Counted from the stretch's first letter, positions 8,850 through 18,706 are shown. The stretch is DNA of 64,000 nt from UBA8309 sp009936825 (GCA_938082345.1 CALLKZ010000019.1:1-64000); one strand, 5' to 3'. The notes: generated by a model not told the origin, from the sequence alone. Numbers and translations: made by a program.

Positions 8850-10403
8850 CTAGCTGGCGTCGGCGTTAGAATCAGGCGTCTCTTCTGCTGCCTGTTCTTC
8901 GTCCGCAAACCAGTGTGCCCTTGCCGCCATGATGATATCACCGGCTTCTGTATCGTCTTCCAGCCCGTGCTCCGACAACATCTCAACAAGCTCCTCATTA
9001 TCGAGGTCGGCAAGATCATCAAGTGTCAGAACGCCGCTTTCAGCAAGCTTTAGCATCATGCCAAGGCTGATATATTCGAAATTCCGCAGATCTTCCGATA
9101 CTTTTAACGTGTTCAGTGCCTCGTTGATGCGCTCGGCTTCACGCTCGACAAATTCGACGGCGCGGGTTTGCAACTCTTCGGCAATGCCTTCATCAAAGCC
9201 TTGAATGGCAGCGAGCTCTTCGATTGGTGTTTCAGCAATTTCTTCAGGCAGAATAAACCCTTCAGCCACCAGCAGATGCGCGATTACATCATCGATGTTC
9301 AGCGCTTCAATAAAGCCCGTTGACCGGGTACGGAATTCTTCTTGGCGGCGCTCAGATTCTTCAGCCTCGGTCAGAATATCAATGTACCAACCGGACAATT
9401 GTGATGCCAGCCGGACATTCTGTCCGCGGCGCCCAATGGCAAGGCTAAGCTGATCATCGGGAACAACAACCTCCATCCGTTTGGCGACTTCATCCATCAC
9501 CACCTTAGCAACTTCGGCCGGGGCCAATGCATTCACCACAAAAGAAGCCGGGTCCTCGGTATAGGGAATAATCTCGACTTTTTCACCCTGCAACTCACCA
9601 ACCACTGCCTGCACACGGCTGCCGCGCATACCAACACAGGCACCGACCGGATCAATGCTTGGATCGTTGGAGAGAACGGTAATCTTGGCGCGACTGCCAG
9701 CTTCACGGGCAACGCCTTTGATTTCAATAATGCCGTCATAAATTTCCGGCACTTCCTGCGTGAACAGTTTTGCCATGAATTCGTTACATGCCCGCGACAG
9801 GAAAATCTGTGGGCCGCGCGGCTCTTCGCGAACGTCTATGATATAGGCGCGCACCCGGTCTCCTTGACGCAGATTTTCGCGCGGAATCATTTCTTCGCGG
9901 CGGATAACGGCTTCGGCACGGCCAAGATCAACGGTAATTGAATAGCTTTCGGCGCGCTTGACCGTTCCAACAACGATCTCGCCAATCCGGTGCTTATATT
10001 CCTCAAACTGACGCGCGCGTTCAGCATCGCGTACTTTTTGTGAGATAACCTGTTTTGCGGTCTGCGCAGCAATCCGGCCAAATTCGATAGGCGGCAATGA
10101 TTGACGCCAGAACTCACCAACGGCCAGCGGCGGTGATTGCTTGGTGCCTTCGTCAACTGTCATCTGGGTTGCGTCGTCTTCGACCTCTTCGACGACTTCA
10201 ATCCAGCGTTCCAGCGTAATTGTGCCTGATTTACGGTCGATCATCGCGCGAATATCGCGATCTAGGCCGTATTTAGCGCGACCGGCTTTTTGGATCGCCT
10301 CTTCCATTGCCACCATCACTTCTTCGCGATCGATGGATTTCTCGCGCGCAACAACATCCGCAACTTGGATCAATTCAAGACCCGGTATCGATGAAGTATC
10401 CAT
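8850..10403 (-). CDS. nusA: Transcription termination/antitermination factor NusA
   Basis: Binds RNA polymerase and nascent RNA and modulates pausing, termination and antitermination. 517 residues: N-terminal polymerase-binding domain (about 1-130), S1 domain (GEIVVGTVKRAESYSITVDL, about 140-205), two KH domains (GACVGMRGSRVQAV and LAIGRRGQNVRLAS), and an acidic C-terminal region with helix-hairpin-helix repeats (about 370-500), as in the long proteobacterial form. AGGTGAG precedes the ATG. The gene is co-transcribed with rimP (88 bp upstream) and ylxR. Confidence 0.97.
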   Translation of the reverse strand: MDTSSIPGLELIQVADVVAREKSIDREEVMVAMEEAIQKAGRAKYGLDRDIRAMIDRKSGTITLERWIEVVEEVEDDATQMTVDEGTKQSPPLAVGEFWRQSLPPIEFGRIAAQTAKQVISQKVRDAERARQFEEYKHRIGEIVVGTVKRAESYSITVDLGRAEAVIRREEMIPRENLRQGDRVRAYIIDVREEPRGPQIFLSRACNEFMAKLFTQEVPEIYDGIIEIKGVAREAGSRAKITVLSNDPSIDPVGACVGMRGSRVQAVVGELQGEKVEIIPYTEDPASFVVNALAPAEVAKVVMDEVAKRMEVVVPDDQLSLAIGRRGQNVRLASQLSGWYIDILTEAEESERRQEEFRTRSTGFIEALNIDDVIAHLLVAEGFILPEEIAETPIEELAAIQGFDEGIAEELQTRAVEFVEREAERINEALNTLKVSEDLRNFEYISLGMMLKLAESGVLTLDDLADLDNEELVEMLSEHGLEDDTEAGDIIMAARAHWFADEEQAAEETPDSNADAS

Positions 10404-10491
10404 TTTATCTCACCTGCTTCTCTGCTGGTTCAAATCTGCTTAACTTCTTAAACTTCTGACCACTTATAGTGTTAATGGTCTTGGAGGTATT

Positions 10492-10980
10492 CTATTTGTC
10501 TTTGGTTTGGCGGTTCAAAATTTCTGACGGATCAATTCGTCCGGAATCAATTTCGTCAAAGGCAAAAGCAAACTGGCCAAAGCTTGTTTCCAGAACCACG
10601 CGTCCCTCTTCATCCAGACCGCCAAGTCTGCCATTAAAGCGGCGGCGGCCATCCTGCATCACACGAAGCGTTACCTTGGCAAGCTCACCGGCGAACCGAC
10701 TGTAATCTTCAAGGCGCGTCAGCGGACGATCTATTCCGGGCGAACTCACTTCCAACGTATAGGCATCCGAAATTGGATCATCCACATCAAGGAGCGCCGC
10801 CACCTGCCGGCTCAGCATTTCGCAATCCTGAACCGTCATTTCGCGCTCTTCAACCGGCTCAGCCATGATCTGCAACTGGCTGCGGCCACTATTGGCGCCC
10901 GAATAAAGTACCCTGACAAGACGGAATCCGAGATCGGTTACCGCGTTTTCAACAATTTGACTGACCCGTGATTCTACCAC
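10492..10980 (-). CDS. rimP: Ribosome maturation factor RimP
   Basis: 30S assembly factor, first gene of the rimP-nusA-infB operon. 162 residues. Seen: GFRLVRVLYS near the N-terminus and the signature LEVSSPGIDRPLT, with an Sm-like C-terminal domain after it. The start is GTG at 10980; no ATG in the frame gives a better N-terminus, and the sequence before it has only a weak GGAAC. The promoter should lie in 10981-11075, between this gene and the trmB terminator. Confidence 0.93.
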   Translation of the reverse strand: MVESRVSQIVENAVTDLGFRLVRVLYSGANSGRSQLQIMAEPVEEREMTVQDCEMLSRQVAALLDVDDPISDAYTLEVSSPGIDRPLTRLEDYSRFAGELAKVTLRVMQDGRRRFNGRLGGLDEEGRVVLETSFGQFAFAFDEIDSGRIDPSEILNRQTKDK

Positions 10981-11078
10981 TGCGTTCCAGCCCGTCCCTT
11001 ATCCGGTTTCCATGTGATCATTTAATTCAAGTGATTATCTAGGCCAGATGATCATTTAGGCCAATTATTATAGGCAAT

Positions 11079-11101
11079 AAAAAAGTGGGCTCGCGGCCCA
11101 C
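11079..11101 (-). terminator. Intrinsic terminator after trmB
   Basis: Read on the minus strand, GTGGGC (11096-11101), loop CGCGA and GCCCAC (11085-11090) form a 6-bp G+C-rich stem followed directly by TTTTTTATT. It lies 64 bp past the trmB stop and separates the metK-trmB run from the rimP operon. Confidence 0.85.
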
Positions 11102-11165
11102 CGTCATATTCGACAGTATGTTTATGGGAGGAAGTATAATGCGCGACGCGGCGAAAGGCAAGCCC

Positions 11166-11840
11166 TCAAGAGTGTCGGTCAAAAATGAACCATGATGGTA
11201 CACGGTCCTCACGTTCGGCTTTTTTCATATAGCGGGTTGCGCCAAGATCATCCGGGCGGGTGCGCCAGTCAGCCGGGCCACGCGCGCTCCACGTAAAAGC
11301 CGGATGCGCCATCGCCGCTTGCAAAAGCCAGCTTTTCGCCACCGCATGATCGCTTGCCAGAACAAGACGCCCCTTTGGCCGGATAAGTCGTGCCAATTCA
11401 TCCAGCACCGCCGGTTGCAGAATGCGCCGCGCCGAATGACGCCGTTTGGGCCAGGGATCCGGAAACAGCACATAGGCACCCGCAAGATCCGCATCAGACA
11501 TCCCGCCAAGGATCAGGCGCACATCATCATCCCACACTCTTATGTTGGTGATCGACATGTCTTCGATGTGGCGAACGAGGCTGGCAACACCATTGACGAA
11601 AGGCTCGGCGCCAATAAAACCTGCCTGCGGATTTGCCGCGGCCATTGCAGCAAGATTCTCACCGCCACCAAAACCGATTTCCAGAAACAGATCAGCGGGC
11701 CGGTGGGTGAACTGGCTGGCAACCGGTGCCTGTCGGTCAATGCGCAACTGGGGAAGACGCGTCTCCAGCAAATCCTGCATAGAGCGCCGCAACCGACGCC
11801 CCTTGCGCCGACCAAAAAATTGCGGCTTTTCACCCTGCAT
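11166..11840 (-). CDS. trmB: tRNA (guanine-N7-)-methyltransferase
   Basis: SAM-dependent enzyme making m7G46 in the tRNA variable loop. 224 residues. Seen: SAM-binding LEIGFGGGENL, the family motif FPDPWPKRRHSARR and the substrate motif TRYMKKAERE near the C-terminus. The N-terminal GRRKGRRLR is typical. It follows metK on the same strand across a 107-bp spacer made mostly of tandem duplications, so it may share the metK transcript. Confidence 0.95.
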   Translation of the reverse strand: MQGEKPQFFGRRKGRRLRRSMQDLLETRLPQLRIDRQAPVASQFTHRPADLFLEIGFGGGENLAAMAAANPQAGFIGAEPFVNGVASLVRHIEDMSITNIRVWDDDVRLILGGMSDADLAGAYVLFPDPWPKRRHSARRILQPAVLDELARLIRPKGRLVLASDHAVAKSWLLQAAMAHPAFTWSARGPADWRTRPDDLGATRYMKKAEREDRVPSWFIFDRHS

Positions 11841-11870
11841 GACACATCATCCGATTTACGCTTGGCTGTA

Positions 11871-11934
11871 ATCAGAAGCCTCAACGATCAGAAGCCCCAA
11901 CTTGGCCAAATTCAAACTTGGCTAAATTCCAGTG
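11871..11934. repeat. 16-bp tandem duplications between metK and trmB
   Basis: Two consecutive pairs of 16-bp units fill the spacer. One pair is ATCAGAAGCCTCAACG and ATCAGAAGCCCCAACT (11871-11902). The other is TGGCCAAATTCAAACT and TGGCTAAATTCCAGTG (11903-11934). Copies differ by a few substitutions. No function is evident. Confidence 0.8.
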
Positions 11935-11947
11935 CCTAAGGTGCGTT

Positions 11948-13126
11948 TCACTCTATCGCCGCCACCAACGCATCGGCAAGATCGGTAGCCTCCCAGCTGA
12001 ATGATCCGGGACCAGCCTCACCCGCTATTCGGCCAAAATGACCATAAGCGGCAGTAGCTGCATAAATCGGATTATTCAGACCAAGATGTTTACGGATATT
12101 ACCCGGGGTCAGCGGCATAAGTGTTGTCAACGCGGCCTCTAGCATCTTGTCGCCAACCTTGCCCGTGCCATGCGTATTAGCATAAACCGAAACCGGCTCG
12201 GCCACACCGATCGCATAGGCAATCTGGATAGTGCACCGATCCGCAAGACCAGAGGCGATGACATTCTTTGCCAGATAGCGCGCGGCATAGGCGGCGGACC
12301 GGTCAACTTTTGTCGGGTCTTTACCAGAAAAAGCGCCGCCACCATGCGGGGCCGCACCACCATAAGTATCAACAATGATTTTGCGTCCTGTCAGACCGGC
12401 ATCGCCATCAGGCCCACCAATGACAAAATTGCCAGTCGGGTTCACCAACAGATCATCCGCGCCAACCATCCATCCCTCAGGCAGAATATCAGCAATAACT
12501 GGGGTTACCAGATTGCGAATATCGGACTGCGTGGCACCTTGGGCATGTTGGGTTGAAAGAACAACCTTATGCGCCCCGGTTGGATTGCCGTTATCATCAT
12601 AGACAAGCGTGATCTGGCTTTTCGAGTCCGGGCCAAGAATGGAATCAGCGTCCGCTTTACGGATGGCCGCAAGTCGCTGTAGAATCTGATGCGAGTAGTG
12701 GATCGCCGCCGGCATCAACACATCAGTTTCGCGGCAGGCAAAACCGAACATAAGTCCCTGATCGCCTGCGCCTTCTTCCTTTTTGTCATCGCCATCCACA
12801 CCCATGGCAATGTCGGTTGACTGTTCATGCAGGTAATTCTGAAATTCAAAATGCGCATGATGGAATTTTTCCTGCTCATAACCAATATCGGCTACGGCAG
12901 CGCGCACCGCGCTTTCGATTGACTCCATAATTCCCGGCATCATGTCTTTGGGCGCACGAACTTCGCCGCCGATAATCACGCGGTTCGTTGTAGCAAAAGT
13001 CTCACAAGCAACACGGGATTCAGCATGATTTGAGAGAAACAGATCAAGCACGGTGTCTGAAATACGGTCACAGACCTTATCCGGATGGCCTTCCGACACT
13101 GATTCTGAGGTGAAAAGATAGGGCAT
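11948..13126 (-). CDS. metK: S-adenosylmethionine synthase
   Basis: Makes SAM from methionine and ATP. 392 residues, normal length. Seen: the start motif TSESVSEGHPDKVCD with H14, D16 and K17 at the active site, GAGDQGLMFGFA, and the P-loop-like GGGAFSGKDPTKVDRSAAY. The ATG follows the lnt TAA with no gap, and GGAGG inside the end of lnt serves as ribosome binding site, so translation is probably coupled. No SAM riboswitch is possible directly upstream because the preceding DNA codes for Lnt. Confidence 0.97.
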   Translation of the reverse strand: MPYLFTSESVSEGHPDKVCDRISDTVLDLFLSNHAESRVACETFATTNRVIIGGEVRAPKDMMPGIMESIESAVRAAVADIGYEQEKFHHAHFEFQNYLHEQSTDIAMGVDGDDKKEEGAGDQGLMFGFACRETDVLMPAAIHYSHQILQRLAAIRKADADSILGPDSKSQITLVYDDNGNPTGAHKVVLSTQHAQGATQSDIRNLVTPVIADILPEGWMVGADDLLVNPTGNFVIGGPDGDAGLTGRKIIVDTYGGAAPHGGGAFSGKDPTKVDRSAAYAARYLAKNVIASGLADRCTIQIAYAIGVAEPVSVYANTHGTGKVGDKMLEAALTTLMPLTPGNIRKHLGLNNPIYAATAAYGHFGRIAGEAGPGSFSWEATDLADALVAAIE

Positions 13127-14665
13127 TTAATCCTCCAACAAAGCGCGCTTCTTCTGCCTCAATACGAATCTCCGGTCAAGGCTGACGATCATTATCAACA
13201 TAAAGAACAAAATTAAAATCAAAATTAACTGTCGTAATTCAGCATAGATCGTCACCTCCAGCGGCGGCGGTATGTCAACATCAATAAACCCCTGCTCGCC
13301 AAGACCAATCATCGCTAGCTGGCGCCCGGCTCCATCAAAAGCAGCACTCACACCGGTATTTGCAACCCTGACCATCGGAATACCTTCTTCAACTGCCCGC
13401 ATTCGCGCTTGTGCCAAATGCTGCCAAGGGCCGGGGCTGTCCCCAAACCAGCCATCATTGGTAATGTTAACCAGTATGTCGGGGCGCGGACCGGGACCGG
13501 CGGCAACCCCCGGAAAAATGGCCTCATAGCAAATCAACATCTGGATCCTGCCATAACCCGAAACCGAAAAAATGGCGTTTTTGGCACCCGCAGAAAAATC
13601 CGTTGGTCCGGCGATAATATCGGCAAAAGGCAGAAAATCGCGAAAGGGAACAAACTCCCCAAAAGGCACAAGGCGGCGCTTGTCATAAAGCATTTCAATC
13701 TTGCCGTTTGCGCGGATCAGCGCGGCAGAATTGAAAAGCCGCGATTGGGAATCCAGCCTCGGAACGCCGGAAATCAGCCACCCGTCAAAAGGAAGCGTTG
13801 ACCATACCGTCTCGCTTAACAAATCGGCTTCGTCGTTCAAAAGTCCGGCAAAAGCTGATTCGGGCCAAATGACCAATTGTGGCACCGGCATGCTATCCCG
13901 CGACAATGATTGCAATGTTGCCAGATGCTCTGGGCGGCGTTGTTTATTCCATTTTTCATCCTGTGCAACCATAGGCTGAACCAGCCGCACCCATTTCGGC
14001 CTATTGGCCTCCGATGCACCTTCGGATGCTGGCAGATCCGTCAACCGGATATGTCCAGCAACCGCCATCAACGGCAGCATAAGTAAGATCATCGCAGCAG
14101 ATTTGCGCCATCCGACCACCCAGAAAGCCGGAACAAGGGCAAATGCCAGCGCCACCAAGGTCAGCCCAAATAGCCCCAGAACACTGGCGGATTGAAGAAG
14201 AGAGATATGCGCAGAAAATAGATATCCCGGCGCGTTCCAAGGAAAACCGGTGGCGATATATCCGCGACCCCATTCGCACAGGGTCAACAAACCCAAAAAC
14301 CATACAAGCCGGCTAGCAGGATAAACACCAAAACGGCGCGCCAGCAGCGCGGCCGGAATCCAGAACAGCATTAACAGCGCAGGAATTCCAAAAACAGCAA
14401 AAGGTAAAACCGGCCAATACCCTTCGTTACTGGCAAATAGCGAAAGCGAAATCCACCAAGTTGACGCCAGAAACCAGCCGAAACCAGCCGCCGCACCGAT
14501 GCGGGCAGCTGACAGGGATGAGCGGGCGCGGGCAATGCCTAGCGCCGGCCATGATAAAGCGGCAATCAACGGCACTAGCCCAAATGGCGGCAAGCACAAG
14601 GAGGCGACCATTCCCGCCAATACATGTCCCGACAATTGCCAAATTGCCGGTTTATTTATCGACAT
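13127..14665 (-). CDS. lnt: Apolipoprotein N-acyltransferase
   Basis: Inner-membrane enzyme that adds the third acyl chain to the N-terminal cysteine of lipoproteins. 512 residues: about six membrane segments in the first 210, then a periplasmic nitrilase domain. The catalytic triad is visible as E269 (IWPESAFAG), K329 (DKRRLVPFGEF) and C379 (ICYEAIFPG), followed by a last membrane helix near 485-500. It is coupled to corC upstream (6-bp gap) and metK downstream (no gap). The lipoproteins encoded here (35427, 59700, 61233) would be its substrates. Confidence 0.95.
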   Translation of the reverse strand: MSINKPAIWQLSGHVLAGMVASLCLPPFGLVPLIAALSWPALGIARARSSLSAARIGAAAGFGWFLASTWWISLSLFASNEGYWPVLPFAVFGIPALLMLFWIPAALLARRFGVYPASRLVWFLGLLTLCEWGRGYIATGFPWNAPGYLFSAHISLLQSASVLGLFGLTLVALAFALVPAFWVVGWRKSAAMILLMLPLMAVAGHIRLTDLPASEGASEANRPKWVRLVQPMVAQDEKWNKQRRPEHLATLQSLSRDSMPVPQLVIWPESAFAGLLNDEADLLSETVWSTLPFDGWLISGVPRLDSQSRLFNSAALIRANGKIEMLYDKRRLVPFGEFVPFRDFLPFADIIAGPTDFSAGAKNAIFSVSGYGRIQMLICYEAIFPGVAAGPGPRPDILVNITNDGWFGDSPGPWQHLAQARMRAVEEGIPMVRVANTGVSAAFDGAGRQLAMIGLGEQGFIDVDIPPPLEVTIYAELRQLILILILFFMLIMIVSLDRRFVLRQKKRALLED

Positions 14666-14671
14666 AACTAG

Positions 14672-15529
14672 TCACGGGGAAGGAGGTTCACTGGCAGGTT
14701 TGACCAATTTGGCAACGCCGTGAATTTTAACAAGCGCAAGACGGCGCGGATCACCATCGACGACTTCAAACTGCAACCCAGACGGATGACGAACAACCTC
14801 ACCGCGTCCGGGCACTTGGCCTGCAACCGCACAGACCAGCCCACCCAACGTATCAATCTCGTCGCGGTCATCATCTTCGAGAAGCCGGCCGGTGACTAGT
14901 TCCAACGCTTCGACTTCCAGCCGTGCTTCGGCCAGAATCGTTCCATCATCATTGATTGTCATCTGTGGCTGAACCGTCTGATCATGCTCATCTTCAATCT
15001 CACCAACGATTTCCTCGACAAGATCTTCAATGGTGATCAGACCGTCAACCCCGCCAAATTCATCAACCACAAGTGCCAGGTGGCGACGGCGAAGACGCAT
15101 TTCATGGAGCAGATCAAGAAGCCTAATCGACGGCGCAACAAACAGCGCCGGGCGCAGCATGGTGTCAATATCGGGCGCTTTACCAGCATAAAGATGGGCA
15201 AAAACATCCTTGATATGAATGATGCCGGCGATATCGTCCAGGCTGTCGCGGCGCACCGGAAGGCGGCTATGATTGGCCGCTGTCATCTGCTCAATAATTT
15301 CAGAAAAGCTTTCGGCCATGCTGACCGAAATAATGTCGGCACGCGGGATCATCACATCCGAGGCATTCAAATCGCGAAGCCCCAGAATATTGCGAAGCAG
15401 CACCCCCTCATGATGATCAAAACTGGCCTTGTCAGCTGCAGATACCGCCAACAAAGTTTCTAGCTCTGCCCGACGCGAGGCTGGTTGATACAAAGATGGA
15501 AATATCTTGCCGAGAATCTTGCGAACCAT
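14672..15529 (-). CDS. CorC/HlyC-type CBS-domain protein
   Basis: 285 residues: a pair of CBS domains (about 60-180; VMIPRADIISVS, HSRLPVRRDSLDDIAGIIHIKD, FGGVDGLITIEDLVEEIVGEI) and a C-terminal CorC_HlyC domain (about 195-280). This is the short cytoplasmic form without the membrane DUF21 part, as in the ybeY-corC-lnt (ybeX) operon. Known members are linked to Mg2+/Co2+ efflux and, for YbeX, to ribosome homeostasis. The exact role here is not shown. The start overlaps the ybeY stop by one base. Confidence 0.9.
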   Translation of the reverse strand: MVRKILGKIFPSLYQPASRRAELETLLAVSAADKASFDHHEGVLLRNILGLRDLNASDVMIPRADIISVSMAESFSEIIEQMTAANHSRLPVRRDSLDDIAGIIHIKDVFAHLYAGKAPDIDTMLRPALFVAPSIRLLDLLHEMRLRRRHLALVVDEFGGVDGLITIEDLVEEIVGEIEDEHDQTVQPQMTINDDGTILAEARLEVEALELVTGRLLEDDDRDEIDTLGGLVCAVAGQVPGRGEVVRHPSGLQFEVVDGDPRRLALVKIHGVAKLVKPASEPPSP

Positions 15530-16209
15530 CAGCTGGTTATCCTTTTTATCGTGCCGTCTGGCCCTAAATTATCATCCGTTGAATTTTTCAAAACAGGAGA
15601 AAATTCCGAATAGGGATTCGCGATTCCCAGCGTGGCAAGAATGGCCGTCTCCAGCTCTTCCATTGCTGCTGCGTCGCTGTCGGTTTCGTGATCAAAGCCA
15701 AACAGATGCAACACGCCATGAACCCATAGATGCGTCAAATGGTTACCCAGCGTTTTTGCCTCAAACTGAGCTTCGGCCATTACGGTTTGCCGCGCAATTG
15801 CAACCTCACCAAGGATTTGCACTTCAGCAGTTGAGTTGGTCTCGCCACCTTCAGGACCACCCCCATCTTCAAAGCCAAAAGCAGGAAAGGACAGCACGTT
15901 TGTCGCGGAGTCCTTTCCGCGGAATTGTTGATTTAAGAGGTGAATGCGCGCATCGTCGCCAAGCAAACAGCCAACCTGCACCGCTGCTTCTTCCAGCATT
16001 TCACAAATAACGTCGGTAGCAGCGCAAAAGCGTACCTTTGCAAGATCAATATCAGCGCGCGGCCAGCACGCTGTATCGATCATCATTTCCAGATGGTTTC
16101 CGCCATCGCTTTGCCAAACCTCAGATACATAGGTATCGGGCGTAAAGGCAGCCATGTCCAAACTGTCGGGCTCCAGGGGCATATCACTCATGCCGATAAT
16201 CTTGCACAC
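15529..16209 (-). CDS. ybeY: Endoribonuclease YbeY (rRNA maturation)
   Basis: Zinc-dependent endoribonuclease of 16S rRNA 3'-end maturation and ribosome quality control (known). The zinc motif HGVLHLFGFDH is intact with H164, H168 and H174, and SATNVLSFPA is the usual block before it. 226 residues from GTG 16209 is long for YbeY because about 40 residues precede the conserved domain and an unmatched tail follows it. The start is doubtful: ATG at 16191 or 16182 would shorten the N-terminus, and no Shine-Dalgarno decides. It belongs to the phoH-ybeY-corC-lnt operon. Confidence 0.9.
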   Translation of the reverse strand: MCKIIGMSDMPLEPDSLDMAAFTPDTYVSEVWQSDGGNHLEMMIDTACWPRADIDLAKVRFCAATDVICEMLEEAAVQVGCLLGDDARIHLLNQQFRGKDSATNVLSFPAFGFEDGGGPEGGETNSTAEVQILGEVAIARQTVMAEAQFEAKTLGNHLTHLWVHGVLHLFGFDHETDSDAAAMEELETAILATLGIANPYSEFSPVLKNSTDDNLGPDGTIKRITS

Positions 16210-16330
16210 TCCATGCAGCTATTCCAGCGATGAGCGGTGTTAAAACAAACAGGCCGCATCGCCAATAAATTCCATTTGGTACGAAATTGCACCATCTGTC
16301 TAGTCGAGTTCTGTCTGGTTAGCTTATCAC

Positions 16331-17275
16331 TCAATTCGAATCATACGCTTGCAGAATTCGCGCCACAACCGGATGGCGAACAACATCCTTGCCTGACAGA
16401 TGAATAATGCCCACACCTTCGATATTATCCAGACGCCCCACTGCATCGGCCAAACCTGATGGCTGGCTGTCGGGAAGATCAATCTGGCTGAGATCGCCGG
16501 TGATAACCATCCGCGAATTTTGCCCAAGGCGCGTCAGCACCATTTTCATTTGTACCGGCGTCGTATTCTGCGCCTCATCAATAATCACATATGATTCGCT
16601 GAGAGTGCGCCCCCGCATAAATGCCAGGGGGGCAATTTCAATTTCGCCGCTAACCAGCATCCGGTCAACCTTATCGGCAGGCATCATGTCATAGAGTGCG
16701 TCATAGAGCGGGCGAAGATACGGATCGACCTTTTCCTTCATATCCCCCGGCAGAAAGCCCAGCCTCTCGCCAGCTTCAACCGCAGGGCGAGACAGGACAA
16801 TGCGCTCAACTTCCCGTTTTTTCAGCGATTCAACCGCTTTGGCGACCGCCATATAGGTCTTGCCAGTCCCCGCAGGTCCAAGGCCAAAGACAACCTCATG
16901 CGCCCTTAGCAGTTTAGCATAACTTTTCTGGCCAGGCGTTTTGGCAATGATCTTTTTCTTCCACGTATCCATGCTGTCGCCGTTGGTCGGGCCGCCATCG
17001 CTGGATTCAACCCAGCGCAGCGCATCATCGATCATCGAATTATCGTTCAAAAGATTGTCGCCCTCACCAATCCGGCGATAGATATCTTCTAGCGCGCGGC
17101 GGGCCTTTTTAACTGGCGCGGCCAAGCCTGAAATCGTGATGCTATTGCCAAAGCTATCAAGGGATACGCCAAGTGCTGCTTCAAGCTGTGCAAGATTCTG
17201 GCTATGCTCGCCGGTCAGCAACGCCAAGGTACCATTATCTTCGAAATCCATCCGGATGGTTGTGGATTTAGTCAT
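16331..17275 (-). CDS. phoH: PhoH-like ATPase (YbeZ)
   Basis: Cytoplasmic P-loop ATPase of the PhoH family; the YbeZ type works with YbeY in RNA metabolism (known association). 314 residues: an N-terminal KH-like part (about 10-75), Walker A GPAGTGKT at 133-140, Walker B IIDEAQN at 231-237, and the family string GRTLSESYVIIDEAQNTTP around it. It lies 19 bp downstream of miaB and 121 bp upstream of ybeY. Confidence 0.94.
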   Translation of the reverse strand: MTKSTTIRMDFEDNGTLALLTGEHSQNLAQLEAALGVSLDSFGNSITISGLAAPVKKARRALEDIYRRIGEGDNLLNDNSMIDDALRWVESSDGGPTNGDSMDTWKKKIIAKTPGQKSYAKLLRAHEVVFGLGPAGTGKTYMAVAKAVESLKKREVERIVLSRPAVEAGERLGFLPGDMKEKVDPYLRPLYDALYDMMPADKVDRMLVSGEIEIAPLAFMRGRTLSESYVIIDEAQNTTPVQMKMVLTRLGQNSRMVITGDLSQIDLPDSQPSGLADAVGRLDNIEGVGIIHLSGKDVVRHPVVARILQAYDSN

Positions 17276-17294
17276 ATTTGTGAAACAATCCTAC

Positions 17295-18647
17295 TCATTC
17301 AACGTTTCCAACAATACTATTCTGTCGAGCTTCGACAATCTGACAGGCTAGAATTTTGCCAATCATTTTATCATTCCCAGCAAGATTCACCGCCTGCATA
17401 TAAGGGCTGCGACCTGCAACTTGTCCCTCACGGCCACCGGCACGCTCAATCAACACATTCATCGTTTGGCCTTCGGTTTTCTTATTGAAGGCATATTGCT
17501 GTGCATTTAGCAATTGCTGCAAGGCTTCAAGACGATCCGATTTCACTTCTTCAGGAACTTGATCAGCAGATGTCGCCGCCGGCGTTCCCGGGCGCGGGCT
17601 ATATTTAAAGGAATAGGCCGAAGCATAGCCCACCCTGTCCACCAGCGCCAAAGTATCGGCAAAGTCACGATCACTTTCACCCGGAAAACCAACGATGAAG
17701 TCACCCGAAAAGGCAATATCCGGACGTACATCGCGAAGCTTGTCGATGATTTTCATATATACATCATGTGTATGCCGCCGATTCATCTCCGCCAGAATAT
17801 GGTTTGATCCGGATTGAACCGGAAGATGAAGATAAGGCATCAATTGCGGAATATCACGGTGCGCATCAATCAAATCATCTTCCATATCCAATGGATGCGA
17901 CGTGGTATAACGGATGCGCTCCAGCCCCTCAATTTCGGCAAGCTGATAAATCAGCCGCGCCAAGCTCCAACTTCCCCCATCGCTGGCTTCGCCATGATAG
18001 GCATTCACGTTTTGCCCCAAAAGGGTGATTTCACTGGTTCCGGACGCCACCAATCGGCCCGCTTCTTCAAGAACGCCTTCAACAGGACGTGAAAATTCGG
18101 CGCCCCTAGTATAGGGAACCACACAAAAAGCGCAGAATTTATCGCACCCTTCTTGAACACTCAAAAACGCCGCGGGCCCGCGGGGGGCATGTTCACCCGG
18201 AAGCTTGTCGAACTTCACCTCTTCGGGAAAATCGGTATCAATCACCCGCTGCTTGACACTGGGGTCAATCCGGCTGACCAGTTCGGGGAGACGGTGATAA
18301 GTCTGCGGGCCAACAACGATATCAACCCATGGCGCGCGCCGGGTAATCTCGTCACCTTCGGCTTGAGCCACACATCCGGCAACGGCGATGGTCACATCAC
18401 GCCCCTGCTGGTCGCGCGCGCGTTCCTTCATCATCCGCAACCTGCCAAGTTCGGAAAACACCTTCTCGGATGCTTTTTCACGAATGTGGCAGGTGTTCAG
18501 AATCACCATATCCGCGCCATCAGCGGTTTGCGTCGGCGTGTAGCCAAGCGGGGCCAACACGTCGGTCATACGGTCAGAATCATAAACATTCATCTGACAG
18601 CCATATGTTTTGATGAAGAGTTTTTTCAAAATGCTCGCAGCTTTCAT
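17295..18647 (-). CDS. miaB: tRNA i6A37 methylthiotransferase
   Basis: Radical-SAM enzyme turning i6A37 into ms2i6A37 in tRNAs reading U-starting codons. 450 residues. The N-terminal MTTase domain carries the three auxiliary-cluster cysteines C17 (YGCQMN), C53 (NTCHIR) and C92 (AGCVAQ). The radical-SAM motif CX3CX2C is C168, C172 and C175 (EGCDKFCAFCVVPYTRG). A TRAM domain ends the protein. The ATG gives MKAASILKKLFIKTYGCQMN. It is first of the miaB-phoH-ybeY-corC-lnt-metK-trmB run. Confidence 0.97.
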   Translation of the reverse strand: MKAASILKKLFIKTYGCQMNVYDSDRMTDVLAPLGYTPTQTADGADMVILNTCHIREKASEKVFSELGRLRMMKERARDQQGRDVTIAVAGCVAQAEGDEITRRAPWVDIVVGPQTYHRLPELVSRIDPSVKQRVIDTDFPEEVKFDKLPGEHAPRGPAAFLSVQEGCDKFCAFCVVPYTRGAEFSRPVEGVLEEAGRLVASGTSEITLLGQNVNAYHGEASDGGSWSLARLIYQLAEIEGLERIRYTTSHPLDMEDDLIDAHRDIPQLMPYLHLPVQSGSNHILAEMNRRHTHDVYMKIIDKLRDVRPDIAFSGDFIVGFPGESDRDFADTLALVDRVGYASAYSFKYSPRPGTPAATSADQVPEEVKSDRLEALQQLLNAQQYAFNKKTEGQTMNVLIERAGGREGQVAGRSPYMQAVNLAGNDKMIGKILACQIVEARQNSIVGNVE

Positions 18648-18680
18648 TTGTCAAACCTTGAATGCGCCAAGTTCTATGCC

Positions 18681-18706
18681 GGTCAAGCAAGCGGGTCAAG
18701 CTAGCA
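18681..18706. repeat. 13-bp tandem duplication between rimI and miaB
   Basis: Two adjacent units, GGTCAAGCAAGCG and GGTCAAGCTAGCA, lie in the 98-bp spacer between rimI and miaB. Same style as the other spacer repeats in this window. Confidence 0.65.

Noticed and set aside
11948..13400. SAM riboswitch upstream of metK
   Set aside because: metK follows lnt with no gap, so there is no leader in which a riboswitch could sit.
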